Source of the DNA: Novosphingobium nitrogenifigens DSM 19370
GTDB lineage: Bacteria > Pseudomonadota > Alphaproteobacteria > Sphingomonadales > Sphingomonadaceae
Reading direction: 5' to 3'
Length of the DNA stretch: 64,000 nt
Assembly (NCBI RefSeq): GCF_000192575.1
Contig: NZ_GL876926.1
Location: 1,096,051 to 1,160,050 of the forward strand
This document shows positions 45,413 through 55,031 of the stretch, piece by piece. How positions within the stretch are numbered: position 1 is the first letter of the stretch; each line of letters opens with the position of its first letter. The position numbers were made by a program, and so were the translations under genes. The notes under the pieces are model-generated. The model did no database searches and was not told where the DNA came from. It saw only the letters and a program-made list of their open reading frames with translations.

Positions 45413-46351
45413 TCAGTCCGGCAACGCGGCCAGATAGGCGCGCACCACTTTGGCCGAATTGATCGAGGCAAGGTGCATGAACGTGTTCATGCGGTTGGCG
45501 TCGGCATCGCCTCCGGCAAGATCGGACAGGCTGCGAAAAACGATGGCCGGAACCGAATTGGCATAGGCGACCTGAATGACTGCCGCGCTTTCCATGTCGA
45601 GCACGCGGGCATGCCATGCTGACGCCAGATACTGCCGGAATTCGGCGTTGTCGGCATAGATCCCCGCCGTAACCCCGGTCCCGCCCACGACCACGCGCGG
45701 CGCGGCGGGCAGGCACAATGGGGATGCCTTTGCCTCCCGATCGACCGCTTCCGCACAGGCAGAAAGCTTGATCGCGGGAACCACCTTGCGCGCAAGCGCG
45801 ACCAGCGCGGGGTCGGCGGCCATCGTGAAGAACCGCTGCGGCGGGGCATCGGCGCGCGTCACCGTGGTCCCGCGCGGATAGATGAACTGCCAATTGGCGG
45901 GCGCCCCGGGAAACGTCTCGGGAGGCTGCCACCCCTTGGACGTCGCACGGGCGAACGAGGCCTCGAGATACTGGCCCCATTGCTCGGGCACCACGACGTC
46001 GCCGATCGACAGCGACGGATCGACACCCCCGGCGATGCCCGAAAAGACGATACGCCGCACTGCAAAACGATCGACCACCATTTGCGTGTTCATGGCCGCG
46101 TTGACCTCGCTGACGCCGCTCTGCATCAGCACCACCGGCTTTCCGGCGAGTTTCCCGGTCAGCAGCGTCATGCCGTTGATCGTCCAAGAGCGGCGATCCT
46201 CCACACTGCCTTCGAGTGCGGCATATTCGGGCGAAAACGCAGTCATCACGACCGTCCGCGCGATCTTATCGAGCTTTGCATCGGCAGCCGACGCCGTGCC
46301 CGGCACGGTCAGAACAAGGCCTGCAAACACGCAGGCCAGACGACGGATCAT
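45413..46351 (-). CDS. Exported 5'-methylthioadenosine/S-adenosylhomocysteine nucleosidase-like protein
   Basis: PNP/UDP-phosphorylase-superfamily protein of 312 residues with a signal peptide (MIRRLACVFAGLVLTVPGTASA). The mature part has VVMTAFSPEYAALEG, VVLMQSGVSEVNAAMNTQMVVDRF, FSGIAGGVDPSLSIGDVVVPEQW, VLDMESAAVIQVAYANSVPAIVFRSLSDLAGGDA, as in MTA/SAH nucleosidases (ME and SD catalytic motifs). Known bacterial MTANs are cytoplasmic, so an exported form points to hydrolysis of extracellular purine nucleosides. ATG 46351 has GAGGGGA about ten bases upstream. It is the first gene of the guaD-adenine deaminase-nucleoside hydrolase operon. Confidence 0.85.
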   Translation of the reverse strand: MIRRLACVFAGLVLTVPGTASAADAKLDKIARTVVMTAFSPEYAALEGSVEDRRSWTINGMTLLTGKLAGKPVVLMQSGVSEVNAAMNTQMVVDRFAVRRIVFSGIAGGVDPSLSIGDVVVPEQWGQYLEASFARATSKGWQPPETFPGAPANWQFIYPRGTTVTRADAPPQRFFTMAADPALVALARKVVPAIKLSACAEAVDREAKASPLCLPAAPRVVVGGTGVTAGIYADNAEFRQYLASAWHARVLDMESAAVIQVAYANSVPAIVFRSLSDLAGGDADANRMNTFMHLASINSAKVVRAYLAALPD

Positions 46352-46673
46352 CGACGATTTCCCCTCTATGGACGGCCGCCTGGCCATTGGCGGATATGTC
46401 CGCCCGGCCACCATGCCCGCACCGGACCGTTCGATCCAATGCAATGAAGTGAACGCTTTGTCGCAAAAAATCGAGCACCCGGCAATGTGGTCGGACAGGC
46501 GCTCGCGCAGGCCGACTTTACGCTTCCCTTATGCAGGCTGCCACCTTCGCCGTGGAACCTTTACGCCCAAAGGACGCAGGGCACTTTTCGACCCGTCGTC
46601 GTCGCGCACTCGTCCTGCCCGTTGCGACGGCGGGTCACCGGACCAATTCGCATATGCGAGAGAACCCGTTGCC
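46352..46673. other. Divergent intergenic region between the purine and kdp operons
   Basis: These 322 bases hold promoters for both operons. Seen: a hairpin TGGCC-att-GGCGGA-tatg-TCCGCC-c-GGCCA (46381-46410) in the nucleosidase leader, and two CTTTACGC copies (46516-46523 and 46559-46566) 43 bases apart, about four helical turns, on the kdp side. The repeats are candidate KdpE-binding sites. I cannot fix -35/-10 boxes, and no coding potential is evident in the rest. Confidence 0.45.
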
Positions 46674-46757
46674 ATGATAGACCTTGTATGGCTGGCCATG
46701 CTTGCCGGCCTTTCGTTCCTGACTTTGGGCTTCATGCGTCTGTGCGACGCGTCGTGA
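46674..46757 (+). CDS. 27-residue membrane peptide preceding kdpF
   Basis: A single-helix peptide (IDLVWLAMLAGLSFLTLGFMRL, ending CDAS) starting at ATG 46674 after GAGAG and ending at TGA 46755-46757. kdpF follows 15 bases later. Length, one membrane helix and a charged/polar C terminus resemble KdpF in form but not in sequence (no RPEKF-type end). It may be a second small subunit or regulator of the Kdp complex. The position is suggestive; the function is unknown. Confidence 0.65.
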   Translation: MIDLVWLAMLAGLSFLTLGFMRLCDAS

Positions 46758-46772
46758 CAGGAGAGTGCCTTG

Positions 46773-46862
46773 ATGTCTCCCTCCCTCGTGCTCGCCGGGC
46801 TGACTGCTCTTGCCCTGCTCGGCTACCTCGTCGCCGTGCTCATGCGGCCTGAAAAGTTCTGA
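46773..46862 (+). CDS. kdpF: KdpF, small subunit of the potassium-transporting ATPase
   Basis: A 29-residue single-span membrane peptide that stabilises the Kdp complex. [19 protein letters not shown] followed by LMRPEKF is the classical KdpF pattern. ATG 46773 has AGGAG about nine bases upstream. It ends 16 bases before kdpA. It is too short for ordinary gene calling and easily missed. Confidence 0.92.
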   Translation: MSPSLVLAGLTALALLGYLVAVLMRPEKF

Positions 46863-46878
46863 TCGAAAGGAACCACTC

Positions 46879-48594
46879 ATGACTGCGGGCATGACCTTGT
46901 CCGGCTGGGCGCTGATCCTCGTCTTCACGGCGATCACTCTTGCGCTCGCCAAACCCATCGGCCTCTGGCTCTTCGCGCTTTACGAAGGTCGCCGGACACC
47001 GCTCCACCGCGTGCTCGGCCCGGTCGAGCGCGCCTTTTACCGCCTGTCGGGAATCGATCCGACGCGCGAACAGACATGGCGGCAATATGCCGTCGCCATG
47101 CTGCTGTTCCAGGTGGCGACCGCGCTTGCGACATACGCCATCCTGCGCCTTCAGGCCGTGCTGCCGCTCAATCCGCGCGGTCTCCCCGGCCTGTCAGGCG
47201 ATCTTGCCATGAACACGGCGGTCAGCTTCGTCACCAATACCAACTGGCAGGCCTATGCCGGGGAAAGCACGCTGTCGAACCTGTCGCAGATGCTGGCGCT
47301 GGTGCCACACAACTTCCTGTCGGCAGCGACCGGCATTGCCGTCGCCTTTGCGCTCTTTCGCGGTTTCGCACGGCGCCAGACGCAGTTCGTCGGCAATTTC
47401 TGGGCCGACCTGACGCGCGTGACGCTTTACCTGCTCTTGCCGATCGCCGCCGTCTATGCGCTGGTCCTTGTCGCCGGGGGCGTTCCCCAGACTTTTGCCA
47501 GCACCATCGACGCGACCACGCTGGAAGGCGCGCACCAGACGCTCGTCGTCGGTCCGGTCGCCAGCCAGGAAGCGATCAAGATGCTCGGCACCAACGGTGG
47601 CGGCTTCTTCAACGTCAATTCCGCGCATCCTTTCGAAAACCCGACGGCAATCGTCAACCTGCTCGAAATGCTCTCGATCTTCGCCATCGGGGTCGGTCTC
47701 ACCTGGTGCTTCGGCAAGGCCGTGGGCGACACGCGACAGGGTTGGGCGATCCTTTCGGCCATGATGGTCCTGTTCCTTGCCGGGGTCGCGGTGACCTATT
47801 GGCAGGAAGCGGCAGGCAATCCCCTGCTCCACCACGCCGGTCTTCCCGGCGCCAACATGGAGGGCAAGGAAACCCGTTTCGGCACGGCGGCAAGCGCGCT
47901 CTTTGCCGTCGTCACCACGGCGGCCAGTTGCGGCGCAGTCAATGCCATGCACGACAGCTTCATGCCGCTGGGGGGGATGATCCCGATGTTCAACATCGAA
48001 TTGGGCGAAATCGTCGTCGGCGGAGTCGGCTCGGGGATCTACGGCTTCCTCCTCTTCGCCCTGCTTGCGGTCTTCATCGCCGGCCTGATGGTCGGGCGCA
48101 CGCCTGAATACGTGGGCAAGAAAATCGAGGGTCGCGAAGTCAAGCTCGCCGTTCTGGCGATCGTCGTCCTCCCGCTGTGCATCCTTGGCGGCACCGCGCT
48201 TGCCGCCGTCCTTCCCGCAGGGCTCGCCGGACCGCTCAACAAGGGGCCGCACGGATTTTCCGAAATCCTCTACGCCTTCACCTCCGCGACCGGAAACAAT
48301 GGTTCGGCCTTCGGCGGGATCTCGGCCAATACGCCCTTCTACAACGGCTTGCTGGCCATTGCGATGTGGGTCGGGCGGTTCTTCATGATGGTGCCCGTCC
48401 TCGCCATTGCGGGCTCTCTCGCACAGAAGAAATACACGCCCGAAACCGCCGGATCGTTCCCCACCACCGGGGCGCTGTGGATCGGCCTGCTCGTCGGGAT
48501 CATCCTGATCGTCGGAGGCCTCACGTTCCTGCCCGCTCTCGCGCTCGGCCCGATCGCCGAACAGGTCGCGATGCTGGCCGGAACCACTTTCTGA
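46879..48594 (+). CDS. kdpA: Potassium-transporting ATPase subunit A
   Basis: K+-binding channel-like subunit of the KdpFABC pump, 571 residues, about ten membrane segments. The four selectivity-filter-like segments are visible: [48 protein letters not shown] and [14 protein letters not shown] 46879 follows AAAGGAA with normal spacing. The gene is intact and of usual length. The pump imports K+ with high affinity when external K+ is scarce. Confidence 0.97.
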   Translation: MTAGMTLSGWALILVFTAITLALAKPIGLWLFALYEGRRTPLHRVLGPVERAFYRLSGIDPTREQTWRQYAVAMLLFQVATALATYAILRLQAVLPLNPRGLPGLSGDLAMNTAVSFVTNTNWQAYAGESTLSNLSQMLALVPHNFLSAATGIAVAFALFRGFARRQTQFVGNFWADLTRVTLYLLLPIAAVYALVLVAGGVPQTFASTIDATTLEGAHQTLVVGPVASQEAIKMLGTNGGGFFNVNSAHPFENPTAIVNLLEMLSIFAIGVGLTWCFGKAVGDTRQGWAILSAMMVLFLAGVAVTYWQEAAGNPLLHHAGLPGANMEGKETRFGTAASALFAVVTTAASCGAVNAMHDSFMPLGGMIPMFNIELGEIVVGGVGSGIYGFLLFALLAVFIAGLMVGRTPEYVGKKIEGREVKLAVLAIVVLPLCILGGTALAAVLPAGLAGPLNKGPHGFSEILYAFTSATGNNGSAFGGISANTPFYNGLLAIAMWVGRFFMMVPVLAIAGSLAQKKYTPETAGSFPTTGALWIGLLVGIILIVGGLTFLPALALGPIAEQVAMLAGTTF

Positions 48595-48630
48595 CATTCG
48601 CACATCAGACATTTCAGGGGCACGAACCTC

Positions 48631-50664
48631 ATGTCTTCCGCGTCATCTCCCACCTCGATGTTTTCGCCGACGCTGGTCGTCCCGGCGATCGGCGAGGCTT
48701 TCCGCAAGCTCGACCCGCGCGAGTTGATCCGCAATCCGGTCATGTTCACCACCGCCACCGTCGCGGTGCTGCTGACCCTGCTGCTGTTCCTCGGGGAAGG
48801 CCATCTCTCGATCGGCTTCCAGCTTCAGCTTATCGTCTGGCTCTGGCTGACCGTGCTGTTCGGCACTTTTGCCGAAGCCCTTGCCGAAGGGCGCGGGCGG
48901 GCACAGGCCGCCAGCCTGCGCGCAACGCGCAGCGAACTGACCGGCAAGCGGCTTCAGGGCACGGGCGGTTCCTATGAACTCGTCCCGGCAAGCAGCCTGC
49001 AAAAGGACGACGAAGTCCTTGTTGAAACCGGGGACCTCATCCCCGCCGACGGGGAAGTCGTCGCCGGGGTCGCCTCGGTCAACGAAGCGGCCATTACCGG
49101 GGAATCGGCGCCCGTCATTCGCGAGGCCGGCGGCGACCGCAGCGCCGTCACCGCCGGGACGCGGGTCATTTCCGACCAGATCCGGGTCCGCGTGACCCAG
49201 GAACCGGGCCAGGGCTTCCTCGACCGCATGATCGCCCTTGTCGAAGGGGCGCAGCGGCAAAAGACCCCGAACGAGATCGCGCTCACCATCCTGCTCGTGG
49301 GTCTCACCATCATTTTCCTGATCGCGGTTTCGACGATCCCGGCCTTTGCCGCCTATGCCGGGGGCGGGATTGCCGTCGCGGTCCTTGCCGCGCTGCTCAT
49401 CACGCTGATCCCGACGACCATCGCGGCCCTTCTCTCAGCCATCGGCATTGCCGGGATGGATCGCCTCGTGCGCTTCAACGTGCTCGCCAAATCGGGGCGT
49501 GCCGTCGAAGCGGCAGGCGACGTCGACGTCCTCCTGCTCGACAAGACCGGCACGATCACGGTCGGCGACCGCGCCGCCTGCGAGTTCCGTCCCCTGCTCG
49601 GGGTCACGACGACCGACCTTGCCAATGCCGCGCTTCATGCCAGCCTTGCCGACGAAACGCCCGAAGGCCGCAGCATCGTGACGCTTGCCCGCGAACGCCA
49701 CGGCCTTTCCGCCGCGCTTCCCGAAGGGGCCGAAATCATCCCCTTCACCGCACAGACGCGCCTTTCCGGCCTCCAGACCGCCGATCGCCTGATCCAGAAA
49801 GGCGCCATCGATTCCATCATTCGCGCCAATCCCGGCGCGACCGAAGCCGCCAAGGCCGAACTGCGCCGCAATGCCGAGGAAATCGCACGGCTCGGGCAAA
49901 CCCCGCTCGGCGTTGCCGAAAACGGTCGCCTGCTCGGCGTCGTCGCGTTGAAGGACGTGATCAAGGCCGGGGTGCGCGAACGCTTCGTCGAACTGCGCCG
50001 CATGGGCATCCGTACGGTCATGATCACCGGCGACAATCCGCTGACTGCCGCTGCGATCGCTGCCGAGGCGGGGGTCGATGACTTCCTTGCTGAAGCCACG
50101 CCTGAAGACAAGCTCGCCCTGATCCGCGCCGAGCAACAGGGCGGCCGCCTCGTCGCGATGTGCGGCGATGGCACCAACGACGCCCCTGCCCTGGCGCAAG
50201 CCGACGTCGGCGTTGCCATGAACACCGGGACGCAGGCCGCACGCGAAGCGGGCAACATGGTCGATCTCGACAGCGATCCGACCAAGCTGATCGAGATCGT
50301 GGGTCTGGGCAAGCAGTTGCTGATGACACGCGGCGCGCTCACCACGTTCTCGGTCGCCAACGACGTTGCCAAATACTTCGCGATCATCCCGGCCATGTTC
50401 GTGGTGCTCTATCCCGGCCTTGCCGCGCTCAACGTCATGCACCTCGCCAGCCCGCAAAGCGCGATCCTGTCGGCGATCATCTTCAACGCGCTGATCATTC
50501 CCGTGCTGGTCCCGCTTGCCTTGCGGGGCGTCACCTTCCGTCCGATCGGCGCAGGCGCGCTGCTTGCCCGCAATCTCGCGATCTATGGCGCAGGCGGCCT
50601 TCTTGCTCCCTTCATCGGGATCAAGGCCATCGACCTTGTCGTGTCGGGTCTTCACCTCGCCTGA
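48631..50664 (+). CDS. kdpB: Potassium-transporting ATPase subunit B
   Basis: P-type ATPase subunit that powers K+ uptake, 677 residues. The phosphorylated aspartate is Asp304 in [20 protein letters not shown] is the actuator-domain TGES motif; [22 protein letters not shown] is the hinge motif; seven membrane segments are expected. It follows kdpA by 36 bases and precedes kdpC by 35. The sequence is complete with no missing key residue. Confidence 0.97.
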   Translation: MSSASSPTSMFSPTLVVPAIGEAFRKLDPRELIRNPVMFTTATVAVLLTLLLFLGEGHLSIGFQLQLIVWLWLTVLFGTFAEALAEGRGRAQAASLRATRSELTGKRLQGTGGSYELVPASSLQKDDEVLVETGDLIPADGEVVAGVASVNEAAITGESAPVIREAGGDRSAVTAGTRVISDQIRVRVTQEPGQGFLDRMIALVEGAQRQKTPNEIALTILLVGLTIIFLIAVSTIPAFAAYAGGGIAVAVLAALLITLIPTTIAALLSAIGIAGMDRLVRFNVLAKSGRAVEAAGDVDVLLLDKTGTITVGDRAACEFRPLLGVTTTDLANAALHASLADETPEGRSIVTLARERHGLSAALPEGAEIIPFTAQTRLSGLQTADRLIQKGAIDSIIRANPGATEAAKAELRRNAEEIARLGQTPLGVAENGRLLGVVALKDVIKAGVRERFVELRRMGIRTVMITGDNPLTAAAIAAEAGVDDFLAEATPEDKLALIRAEQQGGRLVAMCGDGTNDAPALAQADVGVAMNTGTQAAREAGNMVDLDSDPTKLIEIVGLGKQLLMTRGALTTFSVANDVAKYFAIIPAMFVVLYPGLAALNVMHLASPQSAILSAIIFNALIIPVLVPLALRGVTFRPIGAGALLARNLAIYGAGGLLAPFIGIKAIDLVVSGLHLA

Positions 50665-50699
50665 CAAACGCATCTGACCGAATTCGGGGATTTTCTCCC

Positions 50700-51281
50700 A
50701 TGCTCAACGATGTTCTTTCCTCCACCCGCCCCGCCATCGTCATGACCGGGCTCTTCTTTGCCCTGACCGGCCTTGCCTATCCGGCCGCCGTCACCGGCAT
50801 CGCCCAGGCGCTGTTCCCGCATCAGGCCAACGGCTCGCTCGTCCATCAGGGCCATGCCGTGATCGGGTCCGAACTGATCGCGCAGGGCTTTGGCGGGGAC
50901 GGCTATTTCCACCCCCGCCCGTCGGCCGCTGGCAAGGGCTATGATCCGACCGCGTCGAGCGGATCGAACCTTGCGCCCACGGCCAAGGCTCTGGTCGATC
51001 GCGTCGCCGCCGATGTGAAAGCCAATCCCGGCGCCCCGGTCGACATGCTCACGACCTCGGCCTCCGGGCTCGACCCCGACATCAGCCCGCAGGCCGCGCA
51101 TTGGCAGGTCGATCGCGTCGCCGCGGCCCGTCACCTGCCCGCAGCGCAAGTCTCGGCCATGGTCGATCGCGCGACGCAGTTGCCGCTTGCCGGATTTCTG
51201 GGCGAACCGCACGTCAACGTACTCAGCCTCAATCTCGCGCTCGACAGGGCCACGGGCAAAGGCGCAAATAGCGCGCGATGA
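50700..51281 (+). CDS. kdpC: Potassium-transporting ATPase subunit C
   Basis: A 193-residue subunit with one N-terminal membrane helix (AIVMTGLFFALTGLAYPAAVTGI) and a periplasmic domain containing GSELIAQGFGGDGYFHPRPSA, ASSGSNLAPTAKAL, VDMLTTSASGLDPDISPQAA and FLGEPHVNVLSLNLAL, all KdpC signatures. It starts at ATG 50700. Its stop overlaps kdpD as ATGA, coupling pump and sensor translation. Confidence 0.95.
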   Translation: MLNDVLSSTRPAIVMTGLFFALTGLAYPAAVTGIAQALFPHQANGSLVHQGHAVIGSELIAQGFGGDGYFHPRPSAAGKGYDPTASSGSNLAPTAKALVDRVAADVKANPGAPVDMLTTSASGLDPDISPQAAHWQVDRVAAARHLPAAQVSAMVDRATQLPLAGFLGEPHVNVLSLNLALDRATGKGANSAR

Positions 51282-53986
51282 ACGAACCGCCCCGCCCCGA
51301 CCCCGACGCGCTGCTGCGCACGCTCGCGCTCGGCAACGGAACCACGGACGGCGCCGACAAAGGCCCCGGCGAAGGCCGTCGCGGAAGACTGAAAGTCTTT
51401 CTCGGCGCCGCGCCGGGGGTCGGCAAGACTTGCGAAATGCTCGACGACGCGGTCGCCCTGCGCCAGTCGGGCATCGATGTCGTCATCGGCCTTGTCGAAA
51501 CCCATGGCCGAATGGACACTGTCGCCCGCACCGCCGGGTTCGAGATGATCCCGCGCAAGATGATCGTCCATCATGGCCGCCATCTCGAGGAACTCGACAT
51601 CGACGCCGTGCTCGCGCGTCGTCCCGCGCTGGTCCTGGTCGACGAACTCGCGCACACCAATGCCCCCGGCAGCCGCCATGACAAACGGTATCAGGATGTC
51701 GAGGAAATCCTCGATGCCGGGATCGACGTCCACTCGACTCTCAATATCCAGCATCTGGAAAGCCTGAACGATGTCGTTGCCTCGTTCACGCGGGTTCGTG
51801 TGCGCGAAACCCTGCCCGACCGCGTGCTCGAACAGGCCGAGATCGAAATCGTCGATCTTCCCCCCGACGAGTTGATCGAGCGGCTGCGCGACGGCAAAGT
51901 CTATGTGCCCGAGGAAGCCAGCCGGGCGCTCGCGCATTTCTTTTCCAAATCCAATCTGTCGGCTTTACGCGAACTGGCCCTGCGCCGGGCGGCACAGGCC
52001 ATCGACGCGCAAATGCTCGATCACGTCCGCGCCCATGCCCTTGCCGGGAAATGGGCTGCGGGAGAACGACTGGTGGTCGCCGTCTCCGAACATCCCGGCG
52101 CGATCCAGCTCGTGCGCGCGGCCAAGCGCATGGCCGACGCCCTCGGCGCGCCGTGGAGCGCAGTCCATGTCGAGACCGCGCGCGATCTTGCCTATTCCGA
52201 CGCCGAGGCGCGCCAGCTTGCCGGGACGCTCGAACTGGCACAGCATCTGGGCGGACAGACCGCCGCCATTCCCGCCGAGACCGTCTATGATGGCCTTGTC
52301 ACCTTTCTCGACGAAGCCCGCGCAACCCAGCTTATCCTCGGCAAGGCACCGCGCTCGCGCTGGCATGAATGGCGCCACGGCTCGGTCGTCGACTACATGG
52401 TGCGCAACAGCTCGAACGTCGCGATTCAGGTCCTTGCGCTGGAGGAAGAACCGCCGCTGGCACGACAAGCCTCCGCGCAACGGATCGGCCCCAACCGGTG
52501 GGGATCTCCGACCGGTTATGCCGTTTCGCTGGTTCTGGTCGCGCTCGTCACCATGGTCGGCCATTCGATCGCCGGGCTCGGCAACATCACCAATATCGCG
52601 CTGCTCTATCTCTTGCCGGTGCTGGTCGCGGCGACCCGTTTCGGCTTGCGCACTGGGCTCGTCACCGGCCTTGCCTCTTCGCTTGCCTACAATTTCTTTT
52701 TCATCCCGCCGCTCTACACCTTCACCATCTCCGATCCCCAAAACCTGATCACGGTCATGGTCCTGCTCGGGATCGCCGTTCTCGTCAGCCAGATGGCCTC
52801 GCGCGTGCGCGACCATGCCTTGCTCGCGCGTCTCAGCGCCGCACAAAACAGCGCGCTTGCGGGTTTCGCCCGGCAAGTAACGGGAATCGCGGACGAAACC
52901 GAACTCGGGCAAGTGCTCTGCGCCGAAGTCGCGCGCCTGCTCGACGTGCGCGCCGTGTTCATGCTGCCCGAAGAAGCGGCACTGGTCGTGCGGGCCGCCA
53001 ATCCCCCCGACGACCGCCTGGAAACGCTCGACCGGGCGGCCGCGCGATGGGCCTATGACAACGACCGCCGGGCGGGACGCGGGTCCGATACCCTGACCGC
53101 CTGCGAATGGATGTTCTCACCCATTTCTGCCGGTGGGCGCGTGCTCGGCGTGCTTGGCGTCGCGCGCGAGGATACCGGTGCCCCCGTCCGCACCGATCAG
53201 ATGCCACTGCTCTCCAGCCTGCTCGATCAGGCAGGGCTTGCCCTCGAACGCATCGCGCTCGAAACCGAAATGACCAGCGTTGCCAAGCTGCGCGAACAGG
53301 ATCGGCTGCGGACCGCGCTGCTGTCCTCGGTCAGCCATGACTTGCGCACGCCGCTGACCGCGATCATCGGCAACCTGGCCGCAATTGCCCCGGCCGATGC
53401 GACACAGGCCGAACAGCTCGGCTCTGCCCGCGCCGAAGCCGATCGCCTGCGCCGTTTCGTCGCCAATCTGCTCGACATGGCCCGGATCGAGGCAGGCGCG
53501 CTGACCGGAACGCATGAGCCGGTCGATCTGGCCGATGCCATCACCGGCGCGGTCCACGACTTGCGCGGGCAACTCGTGCGCCATCCGATCCGCATGGAAG
53601 TCTCGCCCGACCTGCCGTTCGTCGTGGTCGATCCGCAGCTCTTTCACCAGTGCCTGATCAACCTCATCGACAATGCCGCCAAATACGGCAATCCCGACAG
53701 CCCCATCACCATTGCCGCCCGCCGCGAACCCGGCGCCCTTGCCCTGATGGTCATGGACGAAGGTCCCGGCCTTCCCCCCGGAAGCGAGGACCGGATTTTC
53801 GAGACGTTCGCCCGGATCGAAGGGTCCGACCGCAAGGGCGGCACCGGCCTTGGCCTTGCCATCGTGCGCGGGTTCTGCATGGCGATGGGCCTCAGGATCA
53901 GCGCCGCCAATCGCGCCGATCATCCCGGCGCCTGCTTCACCATCCGCTTCGACGAAGCGCATCTGATAACCGGAGATCCCCAATGA
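51278..53986 (+). CDS. kdpD: Sensor histidine kinase KdpD
   Basis: Potassium/turgor-responsive kinase, 902 residues. The order is an N-terminal KdpD domain with Walker A GAAPGVGKT (43-51), a universal-stress-like domain (VAVSEHPGAIQLVRAAKRM), four membrane segments near 400-500, a GAF-like region, HisKA with phosphoacceptor His687 (SSVSHDLRTPLTAIIG), and HATPase with LIDNAAKYG, DEGPGLP and KGGTGLGLAIVRGF. It overlaps kdpC by four bases and kdpE by four bases. Confidence 0.96.
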   Translation: MNEPPRPDPDALLRTLALGNGTTDGADKGPGEGRRGRLKVFLGAAPGVGKTCEMLDDAVALRQSGIDVVIGLVETHGRMDTVARTAGFEMIPRKMIVHHGRHLEELDIDAVLARRPALVLVDELAHTNAPGSRHDKRYQDVEEILDAGIDVHSTLNIQHLESLNDVVASFTRVRVRETLPDRVLEQAEIEIVDLPPDELIERLRDGKVYVPEEASRALAHFFSKSNLSALRELALRRAAQAIDAQMLDHVRAHALAGKWAAGERLVVAVSEHPGAIQLVRAAKRMADALGAPWSAVHVETARDLAYSDAEARQLAGTLELAQHLGGQTAAIPAETVYDGLVTFLDEARATQLILGKAPRSRWHEWRHGSVVDYMVRNSSNVAIQVLALEEEPPLARQASAQRIGPNRWGSPTGYAVSLVLVALVTMVGHSIAGLGNITNIALLYLLPVLVAATRFGLRTGLVTGLASSLAYNFFFIPPLYTFTISDPQNLITVMVLLGIAVLVSQMASRVRDHALLARLSAAQNSALAGFARQVTGIADETELGQVLCAEVARLLDVRAVFMLPEEAALVVRAANPPDDRLETLDRAAARWAYDNDRRAGRGSDTLTACEWMFSPISAGGRVLGVLGVAREDTGAPVRTDQMPLLSSLLDQAGLALERIALETEMTSVAKLREQDRLRTALLSSVSHDLRTPLTAIIGNLAAIAPADATQAEQLGSARAEADRLRRFVANLLDMARIEAGALTGTHEPVDLADAITGAVHDLRGQLVRHPIRMEVSPDLPFVVVDPQLFHQCLINLIDNAAKYGNPDSPITIAARREPGALALMVMDEGPGLPPGSEDRIFETFARIEGSDRKGGTGLGLAIVRGFCMAMGLRISAANRADHPGACFTIRFDEAHLITGDPQ

Positions 53987-54675
53987 GCCCGACCCGCGTT
54001 CTGGTGGTCGAGGACGATGCGGCCATCCGCCGCCTGCTCCAGACGGCCCTTGTCCGCGCCGGTCATGCGGTGATCGAGGCCGCCGATGCACGCGCGGCCA
54101 TGGCGGCGCTATCCATCGACAAGCCCGATGCGGTCCTCCTCGACCTGGGCCTGCCCGACCGCGACGGACTGGAACTCGTTCCCCTGATCAAGGCCACGGG
54201 CGCGGCTCTCATCATCGTGTCCGCGCGCGAGGACACCGACCAGAAAGTCACCGCGCTCGACCTTGGCGCCGACGACTATGTCATGAAACCCTTCGACAGC
54301 GAGGAACTGCGCGCGCGCCTTCGCACCGCGCTGCGCCATCGCCTTGCCGCGACCAGCCTTTCGGAAAAGGTCGTTCTGGGCGACGTCGAAATCGACCTCT
54401 CTGCCCGGCGGATCACCCGCGCCGGAGAGGACGTCCACCTGACGCCCAAGGAATACGCGATGCTGGTCGAACTGGCGCGCCATCCCGGCCGCGTCATCAC
54501 CCATGCACAACTCTTGCGCGCCGTCTGGGGCCCCGGCCACGAACACGACGTCGAATACCTGCGCGTCACGGCCCGAGGTATCCGCCGAAAACTGGAAGCC
54601 GACCCCGCGGTGCCCAAATTGCTGCGCAACGAACCCGGTGTCGGTTACCGCCTCGAAGGCCAGACCGAGAAGTGA
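53983..54675 (+). CDS. kdpE: Response regulator KdpE
   Basis: A 230-residue OmpR-family regulator activating the kdp operon. The receiver domain has LVVEDDAAIRRLL, phosphoacceptor Asp54 (VLLDLGLPDRDG), VSAREDTDQK and DYVMKPFD (Lys). The winged-helix DNA-binding domain follows (DLSARRITRAGEDVHLTPKEYAMLVELA ... VEYLRVTARGIRRKLE). It starts as ATGA over the kdpD stop. It is the last gene of the operon, 7 bases before a convergent gene. Confidence 0.96.
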   Translation: MSPTRVLVVEDDAAIRRLLQTALVRAGHAVIEAADARAAMAALSIDKPDAVLLDLGLPDRDGLELVPLIKATGAALIIVSAREDTDQKVTALDLGADDYVMKPFDSEELRARLRTALRHRLAATSLSEKVVLGDVEIDLSARRITRAGEDVHLTPKEYAMLVELARHPGRVITHAQLLRAVWGPGHEHDVEYLRVTARGIRRKLEADPAVPKLLRNEPGVGYRLEGQTEK

Positions 54676-54682
54676 AGGTCGG

Positions 54683-54973
54683 CTAGTCCCGGCCCAGCAA
54701 ACTGCGGCAGGCGTCGGGATGGCGGTCGGTTGCGCAGTACCAGTCGGTCAAGGCCATGTGTGCGCGATAAACCCCGTAGCCGAGCACCAGAAACGTCGCG
54801 AGCGTTCCCAAAAGAGCGGTCCGCCGCGCATGGCCGCGCGCCAAGGCAACACCCGTCATGAGAGCAATGACCAGCGCGGCAAGGCGCATCAGCCAGAACA
54901 AGGCGATAAGAACGAGACCCACCATCGCAGGCGATGCTATCCCAAGCACGCAGGCGCGGCCAGTGGTGCGCAT
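54683..54973 (-). CDS. Small hypothetical membrane protein
   Basis: About 96 residues with two or three hydrophobic segments (MVGLVLIALFWLMRLAALVIALM, ALLGTLATFLVLGYGVY) and a polar C terminus with two cysteines (DWYCATDRHPDACRSLLGRD). ATG 54973 is preceded by AAAAGGAAG; a longer GTG start at 55009 is possible. I do not recognise a family. It converges on kdpE and is divergent from the methyltransferase-like gene, 58 bases away. Confidence 0.55.
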   Translation of the reverse strand: MRTTGRACVLGIASPAMVGLVLIALFWLMRLAALVIALMTGVALARGHARRTALLGTLATFLVLGYGVYRAHMALTDWYCATDRHPDACRSLLGRD

Positions 54974-55031
54974 CTTCCTTTTGAGCGCGGATCCTTTTGC
55001 CGACAACACTCGAAACGGATAGTCTCAGGTC

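Noticed and set aside
44082..46187. N-terminal extension of guanine deaminase to about 700 residues (apparent fusion)
   Set aside because: The extension lies antiparallel-free but out of frame over the nucleosidase gene and looks random. The normal start of the family is at 45395.
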